Positions 34,621 to 44,706 of a DNA stretch of 64,000 bases are shown one piece after another. The notes under the pieces are model-generated. The model was not told the origin of the DNA. It saw only the letters and a list, made by a program, of their open reading frames with translations, and did not search any database. Position 1 is the first letter of the stretch. The number at the start of each line of letters is the position of its first letter. Made by a program: the position numbers and the translations under genes. The DNA comes from Rallus limicola (lineage: Eukaryota; Chordata; Aves; Gruiformes; Rallidae), in the NCBI GenBank assembly GCA_022605955.1, contig JAKCOZ010000002.1, positions 72,582,783-72,646,782 of the forward strand, given 5' to 3'.

Positions 34621-37424
34621 ATAGGGCATTCTTAGCTCACCCTTCTTGGGATTAATTCCTCATGTTTCCCTGGAAACCTTATGCCATATGGCTTCCTGTT
34701 TGCTAGACCATATAGTTACCCCAAGAGTTAACTCAAGACAGAAAGTTAAGCAGGTATGAGCTAGTGGTGTCAGCAGTGGGCAAAATGTTGGTAAATAACT
34801 AAAAAGACAGAAAGTAGAAGACTGAATCCACGCAGTAGCAGCAGATCACATATGTGTAGGATTTAATGGAGTATGAAGGCACTCATGCTCACACAAAGCT
34901 CACACAAAGTAAGGAAAAGGATAAGATCTTAATTATTATTTTCATATCAGAGAAAAAAAATTGTATTAATCTAATGAAGACAATTCAAAATTCAAGTTCT
35001 GAGCAAAGTGGTTAAGTGAAGTGGTTGTTACTTCTCTTAGTGCCCAACACGTCCCTGACTATTTGCCAGTTTCCACGCAAAGTGCTGCCCCAGCCTGAAA
35101 ACCTCCACAAGTGCTGATTAAAAATGGATGCTGAGCTGCCTGACTGGGTCAATTCTGTATCAGCCATTGCTGCAACCTCCCAGCTCTCCCCCAACATCAG
35201 AGCAGAAAGCATCAAAAGACTCCTTGGAAATTTTTGCCTTGGAGGTGAGACCACAACCAAAAGGAGAAGTAGACCACAAGTATTGTTAGATACTAAAACA
35301 AAAAAAAAAACCACGACTCTTCAGAAGTCTCTCTAAATCAGAATAACTAATCAGCTGTACCACATGCTTGTGAGTCCATGATAATTTTATTATCATAAAT
35401 ATTTCAGTATGAAATTGCTCAGAGTTACTACGCTTCTTGTTCTGGTTGCAGCTGGCCACATAAATACCATGTATCTTCTTCTGTGGCTGAGTTGTCTTTT
35501 TGTCTTGTGATGGATACTGATCGTTTGCAGCTGAAAGAAATATTTCTCACATACAGTGGGGCAAGAGGGTGTCAGTAGCCCTATTTTTAAATTAGGACAC
35601 TCATGAGGAGAGGGGATTTGCTTGCTAGGCCTAAAAGATGACAGAAAAAAGATTTTTTTGAATTTTTTTTTCCTGGAGGACACTGGGAGGACTTTACTGA
35701 GCTGAACATACTTGCACTACAGAGCAGGCTTGTGAAGAAATATGTTCCCTAGTGACACCAGAGATTGGCACTTTGGATTTGCTGTTAGACCTGTTAATTA
35801 GATATGTCTCACCTGGGTATTCTGAGATTAATCTTCTACTTAAGAGACTTCTTTTGTCCACCTTAGTATTTTGTGTTCTTTTGAAAGGCCACTGTCAGGA
35901 CAGCTGCATTTTGCTGTCTGCAAGGCCTTCATCACCCCATGGAAACAGAGTTTTTCTCCCCACTCCAGCCAGCTCAAGGTCCCTTTACAAAGGGCTTGAG
36001 GAGTGTATGCTGGGCATGAAATACTGTTACTCTTTTCCTAAATTAACTGTATTTAACATATTGCTTCAGTGTTTGGAGTTTTCTTTTTCCCTTTTGGGGC
36101 ACACTACTCTCAGCAGATTCGGGTACACCGTGAATCTATTATTTGGGAGTAGAAAGCAATCATCTCTCTGAAAAGGACACCTGCCATGGACTTACAGGTG
36201 CTCATTTGACTGAAAATATGCTTACTTACTTAGAATATATATTTGTTATGAATAGAAACACGAAGTCCCTCCCACACACACTTTCTGCAAATAATCATCA
36301 TGGCAGCCCCATTCAGAACACCAACTGTTCAAGGCTCTGAGGAGCTGCAAAAATATTGCTGTTTTCGACCATAGAAATGGTTAGTTTTTTTCAGGTAGCT
36401 AAAATCCTTCCCTCTGAATGCTCAGTGACCCACTTGCACAACTGTTGCAGGGGGTAGAAGCATCAGTGACTTACCAGTGCCTTTGGATCTGCAGCAAATG
36501 AAGACAGGTTATCTGGGACTTCTACCCAGGCCCTTGGGCTGGTTGCTGAGAGAGCTGGTAACTGGAGCTAAAGCCGGTCAATTAGAAGAACTGCACTGCT
36601 TTTCCAATCCCTGATATCAATCATCTGCCACAGAGAAGATGCGCTGCCAGATCCAATTCTTGTCTTTAGTGGATTGGGACAATCAGACTTATCAGCCTCG
36701 TTTGCCCCCTCACCTCATTCACTAACATCCTCGTACAGCTATTTATCTGCTTCTCTTCATGAACAGAGGTGGTGAACCTTTATACAGACATCTATTTAGC
36801 AAGCCTGAGGCTAGAAGTTTAAAAAATGTTGCAGCTTCAATTTCACATTCTTTAGAGGCCTGAGAAGTACAGCATCTGTTTCAGGGGCTTTTCTGGATTT
36901 CTATAGGATAACAACTAGAAGCCCTATATTTGTGAGCTGTTAGTAGAGAGAAATGGATGGTGGAGCTGCTGATAGTGTCTAGGAATTAGTTGATTTCCTC
37001 AATTTAGATCCAAAGAAAGTTTATTAAAAAGCATTAAGGATATTAGAAGTTCAAACTTTGCCTAAAGAACAGTAAACAGTTAATAAACCACACTTGGTTT
37101 TAATGTAAATTAAAACAGGTAGCCTTCTAGAGAGGGGAATGTAGCAATTAACTGTGATTCCCTACTCCTCCCTTATACAACGTCATATAGATACACCATT
37201 TCTGTCACAGGTATAGAGCTGAATTACAGGCTTCATTAATTATGAAGGGTGAATGCCTATGTTAATCTGTGCTTTTCATTTCACAAAGTAATCGGTGCAA
37301 CTTTCCACAACCAGCTTGAATACAAAATTATTTGCAAGGAACACAGTTCTGAAAGGTGACCAGCCTAAAGCTAATTATACTAAACAATCACAAGGCAAAC
37401 ACTTACCTACCCCATACATAAACT
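34621..37424. other. Interval without recognised gene; includes a GC-richer block
   Basis: An 11-bp perfect tandem duplication lies at 34887-34908. The block 35030-35290 is clearly richer in G+C than its surroundings and has open frames on both strands; it is discussed under findings. The 139-codon frame at 35752-36171 (+) has a hydrophobic, random-looking product and no splice support. Nothing else was recognised. Confidence 0.5.
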
Positions 37425-37624
37425 TGCATTTCCAAGAAAGAGGAAGTCAAGCCAAAATGTCAGGAGGTCTGCACGGATGAACAAGCTCCTGGACAAACTC
37501 AAACACAAAAAGAAAACCTACAGAGGGTGGAAGCAAGCCCAGGGAGCCTGGAAGGAATAGAGAGAAATTAACCGAACAGCCAGGGATCAGGTTAGGAAAG
37601 CCAAAGCCTTGATAGAATTAAATC
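37425..37624 (+). mobile_element. CR1 fragment, 5' part of ORF2
   Basis: The sequence matches the CR1 region upstream of the reverse transcriptase core. It contains CACGGATGAACAAGCTCCTG near 37472, AACCTACAGAGGGTGGAAGC near 37515, the block CAGGGATCAGGTTAGGAAAG near 37581, and GATAGAATTAAATC just before the LTR. It is cut off abruptly at 37624, where the LTR starts. The 5' boundary is approximate. Confidence 0.82.
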
Positions 37625-38060
37625 TGTCCCTTTGTGGTTGTTTTGACCCAGTCGAAAAGCCGGACACCATGTGTGCTTGCTTTTGTCTGAAAGGGGGAGG
37701 GGGAAAAGCTGGGGGGAAAAGAAAGGGAAAAGGAAAACCAAACCCAAACACCAGAACCCTGCGGGTTGGGATAAGGGTGGTTTACTAGAATAACAGTAAA
37801 AGAAACAGGTATAACAATGATATGTGGTACACAATACAGTTTTCTCACCAAAACACACACAACTCAGGCCGCGAGGCCTGCTCCCTCCCCTCCAAAAACC
37901 CCAGCGCCTGGAGCCTCCTCCCCCTCCTTTATATACTGAGCATGATGTAATGGGCATGGAATGACCCCTTTGGCCAATTTTGGGTCACCTGTCCTGGCTT
38001 CGTCCCCTCCTCTCTCGTTCGTAGGAAAAAAATAACTCCCTCCTAGCTGAAACCAGGACA
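37625..38060 (-). mobile_element. Solo LTR of an avian endogenous retrovirus
   Basis: Read on -, the element begins TGTCCTGGTTTCAGC at 38060 and ends GGGACA at 37625, so the termini are the matched inverted pair TGTCC/GGACA expected of an LTR. It contains an A+T-poor promoter region with TATATAAA on - at 37928-37935, preceded by an AATTGGCCAAAGGGG-type segment that is also seen in the LTR at 44051-44706. G-rich DNA on + at 37693-37727 falls in the U5-side part. No gag, pol or env sequence adjoins it. The frames on - across it (to 121 codons) are not genes. Flanking 5-base sequences (AAATC left, CGCTT right) do not match, so no target-site duplication is visible. Confidence 0.85.
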
Positions 38061-38062
38061 CG

Positions 38063-38574
38063 CTTCTACTCTGAGACCCCACCTGCAGTACTGTGTGTCC
38101 AGCTCTGGAGTCCTCTTTACAAGAAAGACATTGACTTGTTGGAGGAGGTCAGGAGGAGGCCATCAAGATGATCGGGGCACTGGAACGCCTCATCTATGAA
38201 TACAGGCTGTGAGAGTTGGGCTTGTTCAGCTTGAAGAAGAGAAGGCTCTGGGGAGACCTTATAGCAACCTTCCAGTACCTAATGGGGGACTGCAGAAAAG
38301 CTGGGGAGGGACAGTTTATGACAGGACACGGGGTGATGGCTTCAACCTAATTTAGATTGTATATTAGGAAGAAATTATTTGCTATTGAGGAGATGAGGCA
38401 TTGGAACTTCTTGTCCAGTGAATTTGTATATGTCCCATCCCTGAAGTGTTCAAGACTAGGCTGGATGGGGCTTTGGGCAACTTGGTCTAGTGGGGGATGC
38501 CCTTACTCATGGCAGGGGGACTGGAACTGGATGACCTTTAATGTCCCTTCCAACCCAGACAATTCTATGATTCT
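38063..38574 (+). mobile_element. CR1 LINE fragment, ORF2 C-terminus and 3' tail
   Basis: The sequence begins at the CR1 block TCTGAGACCCCACCTGCAGT and continues in order through the SYEYRL-, GLFSLKKRRLWGDLIATFQYL- and IRKKLFAIEEMRHWN-like regions. It ends with GTCCCTTCCAACCCAGACAA followed by ATTCTATGATTCTT. Frame changes are present and no function is expected. It lies immediately next to the solo LTR. Confidence 0.92.
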
Positions 38575-39900
38575 TCAATATAAAAGCTTTTCCTCTAAGG
38601 AAAATATTATTTCTTCCAAATTTAAATTTAATTGCAAGTATATCTTTTCAAAATAAGAATATATTACTGATGGGGAAAAAACAAGAGCAATTTCGGTCAT
38701 TATTTTCGAGAGGTAGCCTTTGTACCTCTGATTATCAGAACATCCATAAATCATTCTGTGGAAGACACAAAAGGACCCCTCTTCACAACTGATTACTATA
38801 AGCAGCAGCCACTTAAAATTAAAAAAAAAAAAAGTTCATTATATTCTTATTTTCATTCAGAAAAATATCATTAAATTATTTAGGTAAAACATAAATAAAA
38901 ATTATGAAAAACAGCACTAATATGGGGGTGGTGATAGAAGTATTCGTTACGTTATGAATTTAAAAATAAGAGCACAAATACAGTGACTCAACCTGTGAGG
39001 CAAAGGGAGCCTGAGATGACCGCATCACAAGCAGAATTCAAGAAAGGACATATATCTGATCAAGTCCTTCTGTAGCCTGTATTAGTAGCATGGGTGCCCT
39101 ATTCCAGCTTTTTGTATATCCACAACTGAGTTCCGGTGGTGTAAATGAGATTAGAGTCAGCCCCCAGAAAACGTAATAGGGGACAAATGAATTACAATGT
39201 GACTCACATGCAGTGATACAGATTGGTTAATACTCTCCTTACTCACTGAGTCTAGTTTAATTATCAGCTTACATTTCGAGTTACATTTCAAGAGGCCTTT
39301 TGTTTCAGCCCATCTTTAGCTGCTGTTTTACTTCACTTTAGAAATACCTTTGAGATGTTTGGGAACAAAACTGCAGAAAGTCTAAGGAGAATTAAAAATA
39401 GATTGGATTGTACAGTACACCAATATTCAGACTAGAGTTTAGCAACATTCTTTAGTCTTCCAAATATATTATTTCTATTTAGTGAGATGAGATATGTAAG
39501 CATAGTAAAAGCTCTGCTTTTACAGAGACTATTTTCTATACTCCATTTTCCATAATGTGTGAATACACATTAATTATCTGAAGTGGTAAATGTCTGTGTC
39601 TGTTTGGGAATCTGTGGTCTGGAAAAATCTAGTACAATGAGAATTCTTTGATGCCTTTAATTCCTCGAAAGTCCAGAAAGACTAAATCTGAAGCTTATCT
39701 ACAGGCCAGATTGTTCGGTTGTGGGATTAAAAGTTAACTTTTGTATAAACACACTGATTTCCACAAAAATACTGGTCTTTGCAAATACAGTTTTGGAGTC
39801 AGTGTGGTGTGGACAGTAGTGTTCAGTGGAAATGGAGACGTAAGGAGTCTTGTCACGCTGTACTAAATACCATCTGATAAAATGCAGAGAGAAAGAGAAT

Positions 39901-39923
39901 CCTCAGGGTTTGGAACCCTGAGG
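39901..39923. repeat. Perfect 10-bp hairpin
   Basis: CCTCAGGGTT and AACCCTGAGG are exact reverse complements separated by TGG. The hairpin overlaps the left edge of the duplicated segment described under findings. Confidence 0.95.
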
Positions 39924-42235
39924 TATGCCAATATTCAGACTAGAGTTTGGAACCCAGATCTTTCCTCTCCCACATCAACATCCCACCACTAGACAAGACA
40001 GGTTTTCATCTCTGTTTTCTCTCTAGTTCACTGCTGGAACAAGAGAAAGGCCTACAAGCCACTATGCAGAAAAAGGCGAACTGCCTTTGATGGGAAATCA
40101 AATCTAAGGCTCCCATAGCATGGGTGAGTGGCCAACTTCAGAGCATCTGGATAAAAGGTCATGAGGAGGATTGCTCACAGTAGGTTTGTCCTACAGAAAG
40201 AAACAACTATAGATTCATATGCAGAGCACATACCTTAGATTAATCCTCTCTGACGGACAAGAGGCAGGGGAGTTCATCGTGTGTGGATCATGACAAGGCA
40301 TAGGCACAATCTAGACACCAGTCTGCTCGGCCCTCTCTGTGTTTTTACAAGAAGTGTCTGTTAAAAGTCATCTGCTTTGTTGCAGAAGATTGATGGGGAA
40401 TATTTCAAAAAGAGATAAAGCCTCTCTTAGGCCCAGAAGAGAACATCTGGCTGTTACAGAGCTGCAATCCCATCTGCTTTTTTTAGTATTTTCAATTAGT
40501 GAAATTAGATGAAATTGTGTACTTCGAGGTGCTAAACATTATGTCATGTAGGGGGCCTAAATAATTGTCACCACCATCTCTGAGTAGTGGAAATTGCTAC
40601 TGGTGTTAAAGAGAGTTAAATTTGTTTCAGGCTATAGGAATCTTCATTGTATGACATTATTACCATTCTGTCCTAATGCCATTAGATGGTACCCTATTTT
40701 GTTTCTGCAGGAATTACAGGGAGTGAAGGAGTCCATGTGAGAGCAATGAATCCAAACAGAGAACTTCTGCAGCAGGTAGTACTAGTCTGTCCATCTAACT
40801 GCAAATCCACCTTTCATAAGCTATAAAAGTTTCACAACAAACACTTCTTTGGAGGGAGTCACTGTGGATTCAGATTTTTTTTCAAAAATGAAAGATTGGT
40901 TGTTGGTCTCACACCTTTTCGTATTCATGAGTTTTAAGATAAAAAGTATGTCTGCTGATAACACTCTATGTAAAGCAGGTAACACTAATATCACTTGTTT
41001 GGCACACATTTGAGTCAAATGGAGCTTGACCCAAAGGATATTGAGAGAGTATTCCATTACCCCTGATTCAAAGCCCTGTGCAAAACATCATGCAAGCTTT
41101 ATTTTCTTTCCAACTTGCCTTCTATTATACTGGAGAATATCTGCATGCAACATTTTGTCTACAGATAATTCAATTTATCTGGTATGTGCTCTGCATATTT
41201 CCCATAATGATTCTAATCAGCTCTAATTTGGTATTTCTACTTTGATATACCTTGACAATATTGCATATTCTGAACATTTTTTCAGCATAGAAGTGGCTGA
41301 CAGTGTAACAGAAAACAAATGCTTAACTCAATGTTGAGAAGGACTGTCAAATGGGTGATACCACAGCCTTACAGTTTACACTGACACAGAACTGCTCTGC
41401 ATTTATCTCAAGACATTAAAAAGTTGAAGAAAAAAATAAAATTAAATAAAGATTGCAACCAAAGGTAAGCAAAGTTAAGAGGCTTCTTCCAAGGTTGAAA
41501 GAGAGAAAAGAGCAGTATCAGCCGAGTCTATCATGACTAGCCCAAGTTGCCACATTTCAACAAAATGCCTATCTATTCTTTCATCATGAAAGGTGATTCC
41601 TCTAAGCTAGAAAAAATAGAGAAATAAACTAATCTTGTATTCTATCTCAATCTGACACATTTTTCAGGCACTCAAAATTGCTCTGAGAAGTTTAGAAATT
41701 ATCAGAGGGGAAAAAAACTCAACAAAACCCAACAAAAAAAACCAGACCACACTTTTCTCAGAATTCCACTGACTGATCATTGGTTTATTGTGTGATGAAA
41801 CAAGCACTGACTCCAGAGCTTACAAATATTTCTCTGAGTCTTTAAAATTAATACAAAGCAAGAAAAACAAATAATCCTGAATAATCTCTACAGTTGTATA
41901 GGTTGAACCTGTCTCCAGCTGTAAGAGATTCTGTGTGGATTTGGTATTCACAGGCAATTGACAGTCTAAGTTCTCAAGTATTTTATACACGACACGTAAC
42001 TTTGAAGCAAAGAAAAAACTTCTGGCCAAGGTAAATGCTGAATAGCATCTCACAGAGCAACTATGAGCTGCCAATTGTCAAAAAGACGAATTTGCTTTCC
42101 TACAACTCTAATGGGTTCTACTTACTCTCTACCCTTCCTCGTCTGGACCTTTAATTAAATGGTGCCCCAAAAGCCAGACTGCTCTTTCCATTTCTCTGAG
42201 GTGTGCATGTACTGCTGCTGAAAGGTAAAAACATT

Positions 42236-42294
42236 AAAATAAAATAAAATAAAATAAAATAAAATACACACCCCCCCCAAAAAAAAAAAAAAAA
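42236..42294 (+). repeat. Composite microsatellite (AAAAT)6, C8, A16
   Basis: Six perfect AAAAT units at 42236-42265 are followed by ACACA, eight C at 42271-42278 and sixteen A at 42279-42294. The open frames over this stretch are low-complexity artefacts. Confidence 0.96.
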
Positions 42295-43427
42295 TCCCAA
42301 AACACACACATAAAAAAAACCCTGGATTGCCTAAATGAGAGAAAATATCTCTCTGACACTTTAGGTTTTTTTCTAAACCCTTCCACATAGACTACACATA
42401 GACTACACAGAGACACTGTTTTATGAATGTTGTTGCTGTTTTCTGTAAGAACCATGGAGAACTTGGCACCAAGTTCTTGCTATGTAGCTTTAATTTGCAT
42501 TTAGTTCTCAGTTCCACCCAGTTAATTGCTTTGGCAGCAATGTATCGTCTGAGAGTAGTATTTACTACCAGGTAATTACTATCTTATCATTAAATAACTC
42601 TTTAAAATGTTTTAGTCTGGTTGGGTTTGCCTCATATGTAATTGAATCCACAGCACTGAAGTCATTTGCCATCGGCCTTAAGAGTCAATGGGACAAAGAG
42701 CTTGTACACCTGAAGCTGGAAATAAGGCTAAGAATACATCCCCACAGGTTTATCCAGCTGGTTTCCAGCCTTTCTGGCTACTGACCAGTGCTGCTACTGA
42801 TAACTTTGCCTGGTGACTTAGTTTTTCTGGTAACAACTACATCAGTAAAATGTTTTAATGCAGATAAATCTTTTGAGGAATAAGTTATCCATCAAAGTCA
42901 TTGCTGAACTGTCAAGATCATTCTTCCTCTTCACCAATAAACCTTAAACAAGTGCATTATTCTGTCACCCATCAACAGTAGAGTCTGATGGTGTCTGATC
43001 AGTCTGGGCTCTCTCCTGAAGAGCAGTAACCCAGCTAGCACAGAAGCAGCAGCTAATATTTAAATGAAGAAGAAACCAATATCTAGAAACATTTTCAATC
43101 ATGGCTAAAAAAGAGTCTCCTCAATCATAGGAGCTGCCACTGGCTGCGTGTCCTATGTCTGACCAAGGGAAAAGAACAATCATGATATCTTAAATGCCAC
43201 AGCCACTTACACCTTGAAGGTCTTAATTCCTACATAAGAGGTTAAAATATATATATATTTTTTTTACATTAAGCTTCACAGAAACTAATTTTCTTATGCC
43301 CATTGAGTACTACGATTCCTTTTCTAGGTCACACAACTCATTTTTACAGATCCCCACCTCAGACTCTGGGCTCTGCCCAGTCATTCCATTCATGACTATA
43401 GGCTCTACTAAGCAGTAAGAGTATCTA

Positions 43428-43474
43428 TGAGCAAGGTCCCTTCCAACTCACTATATTCTATTATTTTATGATTC
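43428..43474 (+). mobile_element. Very short CR1 3' tail
   Basis: GAGCAAGGTCCCTTCCAACT, followed by ATTCTATTATTTTATGATTC, matches the terminal part of the CR1 3' UTR and octamer tail. Only about 45 bases remain. Confidence 0.75.
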
Positions 43475-44050
43475 TAAAAGATGACCCAGCAACAAATACT
43501 GCAGTATTTAGGACGTGTCTAATTTGTTCAGGACTTGTTGAGAAGAGTTGTAGCTTTTACTGACTCCACAAAGGGGCATTGAAGCAATGGAGGGACTGGC
43601 ACTTGCCAATATAGATTTACAACAAATCAGACCAAGAATGCAAAACTTGTCAGGTAGAGGGTATAGAGGTAGCCTGAGATATTCTGGCAAGCCTGTCCTT
43701 ATCCAACAATCCATAAGTCTCTGAAGCACGAGGCATGGTGCTGAGACTAGTCCCTGGGAAGGCATTTCTTCAGAGGTGAGATGGGAAAGAGAAGGGTAAG
43801 AAGAAAGGTCGCTGATCCATCTACACAAGGACACACTGAAATTTATGAAGTCTAAAGGGGTTACACTAATTATAGCTTTTTTTCTGAAAAAATCTGTCAG
43901 AATAACACCCTGACAAGAACAGAAAGATTAACCACTAGCCTTACCATCTGGGCAATGGGATCTTCTTACATGTCATTTGGTTTTGGTTTGATTCCACAGA
44001 CAAGAAGTACAGGTCTGGGACTCTTCTTCACTTGAAACAAAACGGTACTA
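43475..44050. other. Interval without recognised gene
   Basis: The frame on - at 43508-43834 (108 codons, cysteine- and leucine-rich) has no recognised domain. No splice or promoter context supports it. Confidence 0.5.
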
Positions 44051-44706
44051 TGACCTCTGTAAGCAAGCACTATACAGTTGCTTGCTCACTTTATGCCTAG
44101 CAGGATCGGGAATAGAATTAGAAGAGTGAGAGTGAGAGAACTTGTGGGTTGAGATAAAAATGGCTTAATAGGAAACACAAAAAAGGCTAATAATAACAAT
44201 AATAACAACAACAACACAAAACAAGTTATGAACAGCACAATTTCTTGCCACCTGAAGTCAGTGCTGCACAAGACACCCAGCTGCTGTGCAAGACCCCCCA
44301 ACCTCCCCAGCCTCTCAGCCCACACAAACAAGCAAAGCAAAGCAAGGAATCCATTCACCATTTCCCATCAGCAGCCAGGAATTCAGCCATCCCTCCGAAG
44401 TCAGAGACCCCCATCTGCCACTCAACCCCTCAGCCCACCCCCAGTTATAAGTGGAACATGACATTTTATGGTGTGGAATATCCCTTTGGTCAGTTTGTGT
44501 CATCTGCCCTGGTTGTGCCCTCCCAGCTTCTTGGGTGCCCCCGCTTTCTTATTGGCACAGCAGTATGGGAGGCTAAGTCTTTGACTGCTTGGCCACAACT
44601 AAAAACATCAGGTGTTATCAACATGATTCTCATTCTAAATCCAAAACTCAGCACTCTACTAGCTACTGGAAAGAATATTAACTCTATCCCTGCCAAAACC
44701 AGGACA
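44051..44706 (-). mobile_element. LTR of an avian endogenous retrovirus
   Basis: On - the element begins TGTCCTGGTTTTGGC at 44706, a terminus shared with the LTR at 37625-38060. It continues with AGTTTTGGATTTAGAATGAG and GATAACACCTGATGTTTTTA blocks typical of this bird ERVL-like family. A TATA-like TTATAA lies near 44445-44450 on -, preceded by a GACCAAAGGGATATTCCAC block equivalent to that of the other copy. Near the 3' end are an AAT/AAC-rich run (44188-44220) and GGTTGAGATAAAAATGGCTT (on +, 44146-44165). The 3' terminus is diverged and placed at 44051 only approximately. No target-site duplication or viral gene was seen. The 181-codon frame on + across it is spurious. Confidence 0.82.

Larger units (their letters stand above)
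38575..43427. other. AT-rich interval, no gene called
   Basis: No transposon was recognised in about 4.8 kb. It contains the hairpin and templated-insertion scar at 39901-39955, a weak exon-like block at 40027-40123 (see findings), a composite microsatellite at 42236-42294 and an 11-bp tandem duplication at 42385-42406. Confidence 0.5.

Noticed and set aside
35752..36171. 139-codon frame on +
   Set aside because: The composition is hydrophobic and random-looking, no domain or splice context was seen, and frames this long are expected by chance.
37592..37957. 121-codon frame on - and neighbouring frames
   Set aside because: They lie within the solo LTR and its G/C-rich stretch; no gene signal.
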